Positions 56,341 through 64,000 of a DNA stretch of 64,000 nt are shown here, piece by piece (position 1 is the first letter of the stretch; the number at the start of each line of letters is the position of its first letter). The notes beneath the pieces are model-generated. The model made no database searches. It had not been told where the DNA came from and was given only the letters and a program-made list of their open reading frames with translations. Origin of the DNA: Chitinophagaceae bacterium DXS (GTDB lineage: Bacteria > Bacteroidota > Bacteroidia > Chitinophagales > Chitinophagaceae); assembly GCA_030345135.1 (NCBI GenBank), contig CP128386.1, forward strand, positions 3,187,677 to 3,251,676, written 5' to 3'. The translations under genes and the position numbers were made by a program.

Positions 56341-57054
56341 ATGATGAAAAATACGCTGATTCTTTTAGTATTATTTGCGTTTTCAGGTTGCGATACTGTT
56401 CAGCAGGTAATCAACGCTTCTCAAACCACATCACCCGGATTGTCCAACCAGGATATCATTAATGGTTTAAAACAAGCACTTACAATAGGTACACAAAATA
56501 CTACCAGCAAATTGTCTGCTGTCGACGGGTTCTTCGCAAATGCAGCGGTAAAAATATTAATGCCTCCGGAAGCTCAGAAAGTGGAAAGCACATTGCGCAG
56601 CCTGGGGTTAGGTAGCGTAGTAGACAAAGCTGTTCTTTCTATGAACCGCGCTGCGGAAGACGCAGCAAAATCGGCTACACCCATTTTTGTTGACGCGATT
56701 AAACAGATGACAATACCAGATGCATTGGGAATACTGAAAGGCAGCAATACTGCGGCTACAGATTACTTCAAAAACAAAACCACACAGGCACTTACCAACG
56801 CTTTCAAACCTCATATTGACGCTGCCCTGGCCAAAGTAAATGCTACAAAGTACTGGAGTGACGTCTTTACACTTTACAATAAGTTCAGCAACAAACCGGT
56901 GAACACAGATCTCAGCGCTTATGTAACCGGAAAGGCTATTGACGGCATTTTTTACCAGGTAGCACAGGAAGAAACCGCCATCCGTAAAGATCCCGCAGCG
57001 CGGGTAACAGATCTGCTGAAAAAGGTATTCGGCAGCACTTCTGCCCAAAAATAA
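56341..57054 (+). CDS. DUF4197 family lipoprotein
   Basis: A lipobox in LVLFAFSGCDT when translation starts at the ATG pair 56341/56344. The rest is the alpha-helical DUF4197 domain: DIINGLKQALTIGTQN, ILMPPEAQKVESTLRSLG, AVLSMNRAAEDAAKSATPIF and the ending VTDLLKKVFGS. Function of the family is unknown. The frame opens 90 nt earlier (56251), but that part would bury the signal peptide. It stands alone upstream of groES. Confidence 0.88.
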   Translation: MMKNTLILLVLFAFSGCDTVQQVINASQTTSPGLSNQDIINGLKQALTIGTQNTTSKLSAVDGFFANAAVKILMPPEAQKVESTLRSLGLGSVVDKAVLSMNRAAEDAAKSATPIFVDAIKQMTIPDALGILKGSNTAATDYFKNKTTQALTNAFKPHIDAALAKVNATKYWSDVFTLYNKFSNKPVNTDLSAYVTGKAIDGIFYQVAQEETAIRKDPAARVTDLLKKVFGSTSAQK

Positions 57055-57401
57055 CCGGCAGCAGGATCAGAATTTAAAAAATATTCTATTATAGCAAATA
57101 CCGACAGGGTAGCGTTTCGAAACTCTTTATTCGCGGATTACACTTGTAAATATTGTTATATAACTTTAAAAGAGTCTGCTCATTCTGTCAGTTCTTTTAA
57201 AGTTGACAAATGTAATTTTGTCACGGAATGCAAAAGTACTTTATTTGCAACTCGATTTGTTATGCCAAGTCTTCCATTTAGGTCTCTGTAACGATTCAAT
57301 AAAGTGAAATTTTGACCTTTCTGTGTGCAATGGCATAATAATCGTTAAGAAAAGTGTTCTGAATTTTCAATCATTAGTTAACTAAAAAAAACAATACAGC
57401 T
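57055..57401. other. Leader and promoter region of groES-groEL
   Basis: 347 bp without a gene. It holds the promoter candidate at 57218-57247 and a leader of about 150 nt. I do not see a CIRCE element. Confidence 0.65.
57218..57247 (+). promoter_or_regulatory. Putative promoter of groES-groEL
   Basis: TTG at 57218-57220, a 19-nt spacer, then TTTATTTG at 57240-57247 (one base off TAnnTTTG). Confidence 0.45.
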
Positions 57402-57683
57402 ATGGCAAAAAAACTCAATGTTACCCCTCTTCATGACAGGGTGATAGTAAAACCGGCTGCTGCGGAAGAGAAAACTGCAGGTGGAATTATTATCCCTGAC
57501 ACAGCCAAAGAAAAACCTCAACGCGGAACAATTGTGGCTGCAGGTCCTGGTAAAAAAGAAGAACCGGTTACAGTTAAAGTGGGTGATACAGTTTTATACG
57601 GAAAATACGCCGGAACAGAGATTCAGATTGACGGCGGTGACTACCTGATCATGAGAGAAAGCGATATTCTCGCAATAGTTTAA
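57402..57683 (+). CDS. groES: Co-chaperonin GroES
   Basis: 93 residues, the usual length. Family blocks: [20 protein letters not shown] (start and mobile loop), [24 protein letters not shown] and the ending [14 protein letters not shown]. Caps the GroEL ring encoded 95 bp downstream; the pair forms the classical operon. Confidence 0.98.
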   Translation: MAKKLNVTPLHDRVIVKPAAAEEKTAGGIIIPDTAKEKPQRGTIVAAGPGKKEEPVTVKVGDTVLYGKYAGTEIQIDGGDYLIMRESDILAIV

Positions 57684-57778
57684 TTCAAAATTCTAAAACG
57701 CAGATCATACATTAATGATCGGCCTTATTAGAAATTGTTTTAACCATTTCAAATCAAAAATTTCAAATTATTAATATT

Positions 57779-59416
57779 ATGGCTAAGCAACTCTTCTTCG
57801 ATATTGAAGCAAGAAACAGAATGAAAAAAGGCGTTGATACACTGGCTAACGCTGTTAAAGTAACATTAGGTCCTAAAGGCCGTAACGTTGTTATCGAGAA
57901 AAAATTCGGTGCACCTGCAATCACAAAAGATGGTGTTACTGTTGCTAAAGAAATTGAACTGGAAGATTCTATCGAGAACATGGGTGCTCAGATGGTTAAA
58001 GAAGTAGCTTCTAAAACTGCAGACATTGCAGGTGACGGTACTACTACAGCAACTGTATTGGCTCAGGCTATCATAGCTGAAGGTTTGAAAATGGTTGCTG
58101 CCGGTGCAAATCCAATGGATTTGAAACGCGGTATCGACAAAGCGGTTGCGCTTGTAGTTGAGAACCTGAAAACACAAAGCCAGACTGTAGGCAGCGACGC
58201 TAAAAAAATTCAGCAGGTTGCTACTATCTCTGCTAACAACGACGAAACAGTTGGTAAACTGATCGCTGAAGCTTTCACTAAAGTTGGTAAAGAAGGCGTT
58301 ATCACTGTTGAAGAAGCTAAAGGAACTGAAACTTACAACGATGTAGTTGAAGGTATGCAGTTTGACCGTGGTTACATCTCTCCATATTTCGTTACAAACA
58401 GCGAAAAAATGGAAGCTGAATTACAGAATCCTTACATCCTGATCTATGATAAAAAGATCAGCAACATGAAGGATATCCTGCACATTCTTGAGAAAGTTGC
58501 TCAGAGTGGCCGTCCTCTGTTGATCATTTCAGAAGATCTGGAAGGTGAAGCACTGGCTACACTGGTAGTAAACAAATTACGTGGTACATTGAAAGTTGCA
58601 GCTGTTAAAGCTCCAGGTTTCGGTGACCGTCGTAAAGAAATGCTTACTGACATCGCTATCCTGACTGCAGGTACTGTTGTTAGCGAAGAACAAGGCTTTA
58701 AATTAGAGAATGCAGACCTTTCTTACTTAGGTCAGGCTGCCTCTGTATCTATTGATAAAGACAATACCGTTATCGTTGGTGGTAAAGGTAAAAAAGCAGA
58801 TATCACTGCTCGCGTTAGTCAGATCAAAGCTCAGATCGAGACTACAACTTCTGACTACGATAAAGAAAAATTACAGGAGCGCCTTGCTAAATTAGCTGGT
58901 GGTGTTGCTGTGCTTTACGTAGGTGCTACTACTGAAGTTGAAATGAAAGAGAAGAAAGACCGCGTAGACGATGCTTTACATGCAACACGCGCTGCGGTTG
59001 AAGAAGGTATCGTACCTGGTGGTGGTGTTGCTTACATCCGCGCTATTGAAAGCCTGGAAGCTAAAGTAAAAGGCCAGATCGCTGATGAGCAAACTGGTAT
59101 GGCAATCGTTCGCCGTGCTTTGGAAGAGCCTCTGCGCACTTTAACTGCTAACGCTGGTATCGACGGTTCTATCGTTGTTCAGAAAATCAAAGAAGGTAAA
59201 GGTGACTTTGGCTTCAATGCAAGAACTGAAGTTTACGAAAACCTGTTCAAAGCTGGTGTTATCGATCCTACTAAAGTAACTCGTATTGCTTTGGAAAATG
59301 CAGCTTCAATCGCTGGTATGTTATTAACTACTGAGTGTGTTGTTGCTGACAAACCAGAACCTAAAGCTGCTGCGGCTCCAATGCCTCACGGTGGTGGAAT
59401 GGGTATGGATTACTAA
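57779..59416 (+). CDS. groEL: Chaperonin GroEL
   Basis: 545 residues; folds proteins in the cytoplasm. The ATP-binding blocks [29 protein letters not shown] and [15 protein letters not shown] are present, and the C-terminus has the short Gly/Met tail GGGMGMDY. Codon use is strongly biased (many GCT, GTT and AAA), as expected for a highly expressed gene and unlike its neighbours. Confidence 0.99.
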   Translation: MAKQLFFDIEARNRMKKGVDTLANAVKVTLGPKGRNVVIEKKFGAPAITKDGVTVAKEIELEDSIENMGAQMVKEVASKTADIAGDGTTTATVLAQAIIAEGLKMVAAGANPMDLKRGIDKAVALVVENLKTQSQTVGSDAKKIQQVATISANNDETVGKLIAEAFTKVGKEGVITVEEAKGTETYNDVVEGMQFDRGYISPYFVTNSEKMEAELQNPYILIYDKKISNMKDILHILEKVAQSGRPLLIISEDLEGEALATLVVNKLRGTLKVAAVKAPGFGDRRKEMLTDIAILTAGTVVSEEQGFKLENADLSYLGQAASVSIDKDNTVIVGGKGKKADITARVSQIKAQIETTTSDYDKEKLQERLAKLAGGVAVLYVGATTEVEMKEKKDRVDDALHATRAAVEEGIVPGGGVAYIRAIESLEAKVKGQIADEQTGMAIVRRALEEPLRTLTANAGIDGSIVVQKIKEGKGDFGFNARTEVYENLFKAGVIDPTKVTRIALENAASIAGMLLTTECVVADKPEPKAAAAPMPHGGGMGMDY

Positions 59417-59439
59417 GAGAACAAGTTATCTCAATAAAA

Positions 59440-59478
59440 AAAGTCCCGGCTTGCGAATGCGAGACCGGGATTTTTTTT
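59440..59478 (+). terminator. Intrinsic terminator after groEL
   Basis: Stem TCCCGG...CCGGGA (59444-59449 with 59465-59470), extended inside by CTTGC / GCGAG, followed by eight T. Confidence 0.93.
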
Positions 59479-59897
59479 AAAGCTTAAAGCCTGGAGCATA
59501 AAGCCTAAAACTTATTATGGAGAAGGGATTGATGCTGGCTATCTGAATCGCCCCACGCCTCTGGAAGTTAATCTCCAATGTTTACGCAGCTATGTAATCA
59601 ATCGGGTCAACTATTTTCATTAAGACATTTTTTTGTTGTCTTCTGAGTCTTCAGAATTATTATCGATCGAATAAAATTTGTTAAAATGCATCCTCCCCAG
59701 ATCCGATATTTGGGTCAAAATCCATTAGCATTCATCGACAACAATTTGTCATCCTGAATTTTACCGATAATTTTTTAGCCCCCAATAGTGTAATTGTTTT
59801 ATAAAAGTTGCGTTTTTACAAAACAGATCTGAGATTACTTTTACATCCGATCAGGAAGATTACTGCATGCAAAAGAAATGACAAAACAAAAGGCTAA

Positions 59898-60053
59898 TTA
59901 GTTCTTCTGTCCTTTGAAAAACTGCACTTCTTTTTCATGCTGCTTTGCAGCATCCAATGTATCGAAGGTTCCCAGGTTCCTGCGCTTATTTGTCCTGGGA
60001 TCTATTTTTCGGGAATAAAGTCTGTATTTCCCTGATTTTAATTTTCGTATCAT
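59898..60053 (-). CDS. Small basic conserved-looking protein (51 aa)
   Basis: The ATG at 60053 opens a 51-codon frame ending in TAA. The protein is basic and compact: MIRKLKSGKYRLYSRK, then DPRTNKRRNLGTFDTLDAA and KQHEKEVQFFKGQKN. The pattern (SGKYRLYSRK, a NLGTF turn, an AAKxHExxVQxF helix) resembles small uncharacterised proteins known from many bacteria, some annotated only as hypothetical. It could bind nucleic acid (Lys/Arg-rich strands followed by a helix), but that is inference. Confidence 0.75.
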   Translation of the reverse strand: MIRKLKSGKYRLYSRKIDPRTNKRRNLGTFDTLDAAKQHEKEVQFFKGQKN

Positions 60054-60301
60054 TTTAGAATAAAGATTTTAGTGCTAAACAGATATATTATACTCACTGT
60101 CCGAAAATATCACGCCAAAAACACCCTTATCATTTTACATTATAAAACCGATTTACTGAAGCGGCTTTCGAGCGCAGATTACGCATGGCATTGTAGAAAA
60201 AAATCCCTCTTATAATGGATAGCAGAACAATAAAATCCATTTAATACATAATAAGATGCGCAAGGGCTTAAAATGGCACGTTATTTAATGTAGTAATAAC
60301 G

Positions 60302-60391
60302 GATGTTTCCGGAAGGAGGTGGTTTGCACGGCAGATCTGAGATTAAACTCCCATTACTTGATCTGGACAATGCCAGCGTAAGGAAAATGGA
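60302..60391 (+). promoter_or_regulatory. TPP riboswitch (THI element), with no gene downstream
   Basis: The 3' conserved part CTTGATCTGGACAATGCCAG plus CGTAAGGAAA (60358-60387) matches the thi-box consensus with about three differences. The 5' part has GGAGGTG (60314-60320), a P3 stem GGTTTGC / GCAGATC (60320-60326 with 60330-60336; loop ACG) and the conserved TGAGA just after it. P2 can form between GGAG and CTCC (60347-60350), and P1 between TTTCC (60306-60310) and GGAAA. It binds thiamine pyrophosphate in the nascent RNA. A terminator follows within 10-40 nt. No plus-strand gene lies after it. Confidence 0.9.
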
Positions 60392-60400
60392 AATAACAGG

Positions 60401-60428
60401 GGCTCCGGTATCACCGGAGCCTTTTTTT
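60401..60428 (+). terminator. Terminator behind the TPP riboswitch (expression platform)
   Basis: Stem GGCTCCGGT / ACCGGAGCC (60401-60409 with 60413-60421), loop ATC, followed by seven T. It directs plus-strand termination. As the only plus-strand element upstream is the riboswitch, it is likely the ligand-controlled terminator of that switch. Confidence 0.92.
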
Positions 60429-60535
60429 GGTTTCTGTTGATGCTAAGCCACTTAAAATAATGCATCTGTAATGCATACTGCCAGGTTTAATTAATTACTG
60501 AATTTCATTTTTGCAACCTTTACAATTTTATCGCA

Positions 60536-62533
60536 TCAATGCACTGCCTGGCCTGATGCTTTTATTTGCATAACCGCGCCGCCGCTACCGGCAACATGTA
60601 TGTTGATAACATCTTTTGCTGTAACGCTTTCTATCCTTTTTTGAAGATGATTGGGTTCGGCATCACTATCTGCGGCATCTTCATAAACTGTCATTTCATA
60701 ATTTCCATTACCTAAAAATGACAACGGAATTGATACATCACGAGCCTTTGTATTGTTAAGTGTTCCTACATACCATTCGTTATTTTTCCTTCTTGCAATG
60801 GTAATATATTCACCAACTTCAGCGTGTAACGTTACTGTAGAATCCCAGGTTACAGGAACTTCCTGCAGGAACTCAAACCCCGGGGCATCCCTGTATGCTT
60901 CAGGTGCATCAGCAACCATTTGCAAAGCACTTTCCATCACTACATACATTGCCAGCATGTGGGCTCTCGTACCTGTTACATAGGGATTGGTAAAATGAAT
61001 GATGTGTTTACCCTGCGGCAAAGAGCGAAATCCCCCGAGATGATAGTCGGTTGCACCTGCAATTAATCGCGTGAATGCGACATCCAAATCGTGATTAGCA
61101 TTCATTACATCGCTGCTCCATTTATAGTTTTCATAATTGAGTGTTCCTTCCCGGGTAAATTCGTTGGGATAAGTACGTGATAAGCCAGTGGGCTTACATA
61201 CCCCGTGAAATTGGATAAAAAGATGATGTTTTGCAGCGGTCTTCAATATTTCTTCCTGCATTTGTATCATTTGCTGGTCATCCCTGTCAATAAAATCTAC
61301 CATCATACCTGAAACACCCCATTGTTCATACAGCGCAAAAATTGAATCAACAGGATGCTGCTTGTACAGCACTTTCCAATTCACCCAAAGATGGATACCC
61401 ACACCTTTGCTGTGAGCATAATCACAAATATGTTTCATATCCAGCGATGCAACAGGTTTGGTAGCATCAGCTTCACTGCCGGGTTGGCCAAAGTCGGAGC
61501 CGTCGTCAAAATACCAGGGTTGCTGGCCATATCCGTAAATGTCATGATATTGAATGTGATTAGCCGCGGCAAAATCAATATAATATTTATGTGTTTCGAA
61601 ATTGCTGCCGGGACAAAAGTTAGTATCCGGTACTATATTCCCATTCCACCATGGAAAAGTGGTTTTTCCCGGCCTGATCCAGGAGATATCTTTCAACACG
61701 CACGGTTCATTCAGATTTGTAATCATATTGGACGTAAATAAATCGCCCATACGGTCGCTAATTAAAAATACACGCCAGGGAGAATGATGTGGTAGTGTAG
61801 CCTCAACCTTTATATCGGGATCGTCAATATGTGGAGAGAGGGCTGTTCGTAAAATGCCTTTTTCTTTTATCAGATACATGCCTGCATAATTGCGCAGTGC
61901 AGCTTCCGTAATTGCCATATGCACCCCATTATCAAACTGGAATAATGCAGGCACGTCCATCAGTGTGTCGTTTTTTATATCAGCATAACGCAAGTGCGTG
62001 TATAATGGCTCATGCGAAGTTTGAAAGTTCTCCAAAAGTCCGGTAATCACTTTGGGATTTCCTGCAATATTCATTTCCGTATGTTCATCAGTAAGCTTAA
62101 GGGTTTTCCAATTTGTTTGCGTTGGGAACTCATATCTGAACGCAATTCCCTCATCATAAGCACGGACGATAAAATTTATACTGTGAAAAGGGGCTTGTGT
62201 TTGAGATAACCCAATTACCATCTGCCGGCAATGGTCATGAGCGATCTTCGATTTTCCGACTACAAGTGTATAGGAGGTATCAATAACAGAAAATACAGGT
62301 TTGTTCATTTTCAGATGCGATGCAAATGCATCATCCGGAAATATTAATCTTATCGCAGAATTGTCTACTATTTTATTCTTTCTGTAAGTAACCGTATAAG
62401 TTATTTGTTCTGATGTGCACTGCAATGAAAAATGCAGATTACCATCAGGAGATGTAACGCTGTATGTTTTATCCCCGGCATACAACGATAAGGTTACTAA
62501 CAGGGTGATGATAAAAAGAACAGGCTTCTGCAT
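60536..62533 (-). CDS. Secreted glycoside hydrolase family 97 (alpha-glucosidase/galactosidase type)
   Basis: 665 residues, a signal peptide (about 1-19, ending SLYAG), an N-terminal beta-sandwich (YSVTSPDGNLHFSL), then the GH97 barrel: HDIYGYGQQPWYFDDGS, GVGIHLWVNWK and GVSGMMVDFIDRDDQ. D413 in VDFIDRD sits where retaining members have their Asp nucleophile, so an alpha-galactosidase-type retaining mechanism is more likely than the inverting SusB type (inference). E462 in FTREG is a candidate acid/base. A C-terminal beta domain follows. It has no partner gene nearby; its 3' end faces the orphan riboswitch. Confidence 0.9.
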   Translation of the reverse strand: MQKPVLFIITLLVTLSLYAGDKTYSVTSPDGNLHFSLQCTSEQITYTVTYRKNKIVDNSAIRLIFPDDAFASHLKMNKPVFSVIDTSYTLVVGKSKIAHDHCRQMVIGLSQTQAPFHSINFIVRAYDEGIAFRYEFPTQTNWKTLKLTDEHTEMNIAGNPKVITGLLENFQTSHEPLYTHLRYADIKNDTLMDVPALFQFDNGVHMAITEAALRNYAGMYLIKEKGILRTALSPHIDDPDIKVEATLPHHSPWRVFLISDRMGDLFTSNMITNLNEPCVLKDISWIRPGKTTFPWWNGNIVPDTNFCPGSNFETHKYYIDFAAANHIQYHDIYGYGQQPWYFDDGSDFGQPGSEADATKPVASLDMKHICDYAHSKGVGIHLWVNWKVLYKQHPVDSIFALYEQWGVSGMMVDFIDRDDQQMIQMQEEILKTAAKHHLFIQFHGVCKPTGLSRTYPNEFTREGTLNYENYKWSSDVMNANHDLDVAFTRLIAGATDYHLGGFRSLPQGKHIIHFTNPYVTGTRAHMLAMYVVMESALQMVADAPEAYRDAPGFEFLQEVPVTWDSTVTLHAEVGEYITIARRKNNEWYVGTLNNTKARDVSIPLSFLGNGNYEMTVYEDAADSDAEPNHLQKRIESVTAKDVINIHVAGSGGAVMQIKASGQAVH

Positions 62534-62852
62534 CTTCGTTATTTTTTATTGGTATTGTGTACAGATATTTTTTATTACTTATGAAAAACAACACACAACC
62601 TTTAGCACTCTTATCAAGCGGACAACACCACTCAATGTGCTACTTTCACTAACCCTGATAAGTCATCTGACTTAGGTCCGGTTCCACTTAATGGCAAGGT
62701 TTTTAGGATTATATGTCGTTGGTTACATAATCTTTTACACAAAAAAAGACGCATTAGCGTCTTAAACATTTTTAGTCTCTGCGCCGCGGCTTCTTCGCGT
62801 CCGCCGCGTGAAACCCTTCGCTTAGATCAGTTTTAAGCTTTAAGCTTTAGGC
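62534..62852. other. Gap between the GH97 gene and the SPOR-domain gene
   Basis: 319 bp without a gene. It holds the GH97 leader, the terminator at 62741 and, at 62770-62852, a GC-rich GCCGCGGCTTC stretch followed by TTTAAGCTTTAAGCTTTAGG words next to the stop codon. Confidence 0.65.
62741..62763 (-). terminator. Intrinsic terminator of the SPOR-domain gene
   Basis: Stem AAGACGC / GCGTCTT (62746-62752 with 62757-62763), loop ATTA, with seven A on the plus strand as the U-tract of the minus transcript. It lies about 90 bp after the stop codon. Confidence 0.85.
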
Positions 62853-63770
62853 TTACTGAAACCTTCTCATATAAACGGTTCTTCCGAAATATTTTGTAAG
62901 CGAATCAATGGCACGCAGGGTATCCGCCTGTAATACTGTAGCATCAATGTACAATCTGTATCGCATTGCTGTATCAGTTTTAAGACTGTCAAAGCCGGCG
63001 TGATCGCCATATTCACGCAATTTAGCAGTCCGGGCAACTGCACGGTCACGGCTGCCTGTTACTTCAAAAATAAATTTAAACCTTGCGCTGTCAGTTGCAG
63101 GCGGTGCAATTGTGGTAACTGTGGCGGTAGTGTCAACAGTCGCTGGTTTTCTTACAATTGCAGTATCTACCGGAGTAGCTGGCTTTTCTGCGCCTTCTGT
63201 TGCATTGTTGCCTGAAGACATTTCTGTCGATTTGCTTGCTTCATGTGAATTTATGTAATTATAGATGCCATAACCGATGCCAGCGACTATTAAAAGCACA
63301 ATTATGATGGCAAGGGCAAATACTCCTGTTCTTCTTGACTGCCTGTTTTCTATGGTGCCGGCTTCGGCTGCATAACCTCTTTTTCTTTTGAACTCTTCTT
63401 CCCTCGCGGACAGGTGGGCCATCTGCCTGAATTGCAGGTTAGCCGAATTATCCATGATTATTTCGCCTATACCTTCAAAAGAATAAGATTTTCCTATATT
63501 GATCCATTGCTTGGCTTCAATAAGGTAAGATTCAACGCCACTGCCCGCAATGCTTCTGTTTTTACCAAGTTTGGTTGCTATATATTCAATTAGTTCCGGA
63601 GAGGTTTCTGCATACTTGTTAAAGGTGAACTCTATCTTAGGCTGACTGGTGGTGGTACCGCTTTCTGTAACAAAAGGTTCGCCGGTGATAACAAATTCGC
63701 CTAATTTTTCTAAGGACACATGTTTGTTTTCCAATAAAAACTCATGTATAAGTGCATCATATTTAGTCAC
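62853..63770 (-). CDS. HU-CCDC81 and SPOR domain inner-membrane protein
   Basis: The N-terminal HU-CCDC81-like part (about 1-115: HEFLLENKHVSLEKLGEF, FNKYAETSPELIEYIATKLG, SYLIEAKQWINIGKSYSFEG) is followed by a basic linker, one membrane helix (ALAIIIVLLIVAGIGYGIYN) and a Thr/Pro-rich linker. The C-terminal SPOR domain (FIFEVTGSRDRAVARTAKL, RYRLYIDATV) binds denuded peptidoglycan, so the protein probably works at the division site. The HU-like fold is built like DNA-binding HU but its role here is unknown. 305 residues. Confidence 0.92.
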   Translation of the reverse strand: MTKYDALIHEFLLENKHVSLEKLGEFVITGEPFVTESGTTTSQPKIEFTFNKYAETSPELIEYIATKLGKNRSIAGSGVESYLIEAKQWINIGKSYSFEGIGEIIMDNSANLQFRQMAHLSAREEEFKRKRGYAAEAGTIENRQSRRTGVFALAIIIVLLIVAGIGYGIYNYINSHEASKSTEMSSGNNATEGAEKPATPVDTAIVRKPATVDTTATVTTIAPPATDSARFKFIFEVTGSRDRAVARTAKLREYGDHAGFDSLKTDTAMRYRLYIDATVLQADTLRAIDSLTKYFGRTVYMRRFQ

Positions 63771-63850
63771 AGAAATTGAATTTTAAGGCAAAATAAGAAA
63801 TTAAACTTTTAACTGGAAACATTTTAAAATTAAGCAAAGTATTTTTGCGG

Positions 63851-64000
63851 ATGCTTACGAAGGAAGAAGAGAGTTTTCTCAAATATTGGGAGGGTTACCG
63901 CCAGAATAAGCGGCGCATATTTCGTCAATTTGTTATCGGACTTTCGATGGGACTTACAATTGGCGTTTGCATTATCGTATCAGTAGGAACCGGCTGGTAT
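63851..64000 (+). CDS. Small membrane protein, N-terminal part
   Basis: The ATG at 63851 opens a frame that runs off the window after 50 codons. A charged start (MLTKEEESFLKYWEGYRQNK, then RRIFRQF) is followed by a membrane helix (VIGLSMGLTIGVCIIVSVG). It is divergent from the SPOR-domain gene with an 80-bp gap. A TATTTTTG box ends 3 nt before the ATG (63840-63847), so the transcript would have almost no leader. Family not recognised. Confidence 0.75.
   Translation, partial: MLTKEEESFLKYWEGYRQNKRRIFRQFVIGLSMGLTIGVCIIVSVGTGWY

Larger units (their letters stand above)
59479..60535. other. Mostly non-coding region between groEL and the GH97 gene
   Basis: 1057 bp. It starts with AAAGCTTAAAGCCT words (to about 59512). 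It holds the 51-aa gene (59898-60053), the TPP riboswitch and its terminator (60302-60428). The parts 59513-59890 and 60054-60300 are A/T-rich and show no gene that I can support. Confidence 0.7.

Noticed and set aside
57055-57401. CIRCE or other heat-shock operator before groES
   Set aside because: No TTAGCACTC-N9-GAGTGCTAA type inverted repeat could be found by eye.
59824-59860. A second TPP-like fragment (CAGATCTGAGATTA, identical 14-mer to the riboswitch at 60332)
   Set aside because: The CTGGACAATGCCAGCG core and the P2/P1 partners are missing downstream, so at most a decayed copy; chance is not excluded.

Overview
The window looks like chromosomal DNA from a Bacteroidota bacterium, most likely of the Chitinophagaceae type (inference). 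Reasons: three and a half SusC/SusD outer-membrane glycan-uptake sets; Bacteroidota-style promoters (TTG, about 18-20 nt, then TAnnTTTG) and few clear Shine-Dalgarno sites; long secreted proteins carrying FG-GAP, sulfatase, GH20 and GH97 domains; and intergenic regions full of short degenerate repeats. I see no rRNA, tRNA, insertion sequence, prophage or CRISPR array.

Layout. 1-3.1 kb: the end of a SusD gene and a secreted Cys-type sulfatase whose leader is present three times in tandem. 3.7-8.2 kb: a large repeat-rich secreted protein and small soluble proteins (84-aa unknown, SnoaL-like, DinB). 8.4-18 kb, all minus strand: a secreted serine esterase/peptidase, a vanadium haloperoxidase/PAP2-like protein, a 1120-aa FG-GAP/ASPIC protein, a heme/copper monooxygenase-like protein and a redoxin. 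18.1-36.4 kb, minus strand: three consecutive SusC-SusD pairs. Two are preceded by closely related ROK repressors; the third instead lies divergent to an AraC regulator. 38-42.6 kb: divergent secreted glycosidases, a GH20 beta-hexosaminidase and an alpha-galactosidase-like enzyme. With the NagC/Mlc-like ROK proteins this suggests use of N-acetylhexosamine- and galactose-containing glycans (inference).

43-59.4 kb is mostly housekeeping: folB, a TPR protein, tpiA, a GlmU-like protein, a serine hydrolase, the NAD(P)HX repair enzyme, an FMN reductase, an amine oxidase, a cyclophilin lipoprotein, a K+-dependent membrane pyrophosphatase, a DUF4197 lipoprotein and groES-groEL. 59.4-64 kb holds a 51-aa conserved-looking protein missed by length cutoffs, a TPP riboswitch with its own terminator but no gene behind it, a GH97 glycosidase, a HU-CCDC81/SPOR envelope protein and the start of a small membrane protein.

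The points most worth a second look are: the orphan TPP riboswitch (60.3-60.43 kb); a 22-nt element of fixed architecture upstream of both ROK genes, of one susC and in the susC/araC divergent region; at least nine families of short-period degenerate repeats that fill intergenic gaps and run into gene ends; and a minus-strand terminator plus promoter-like boxes at 53.25-53.43 kb that would give a small RNA of about 155 nt.
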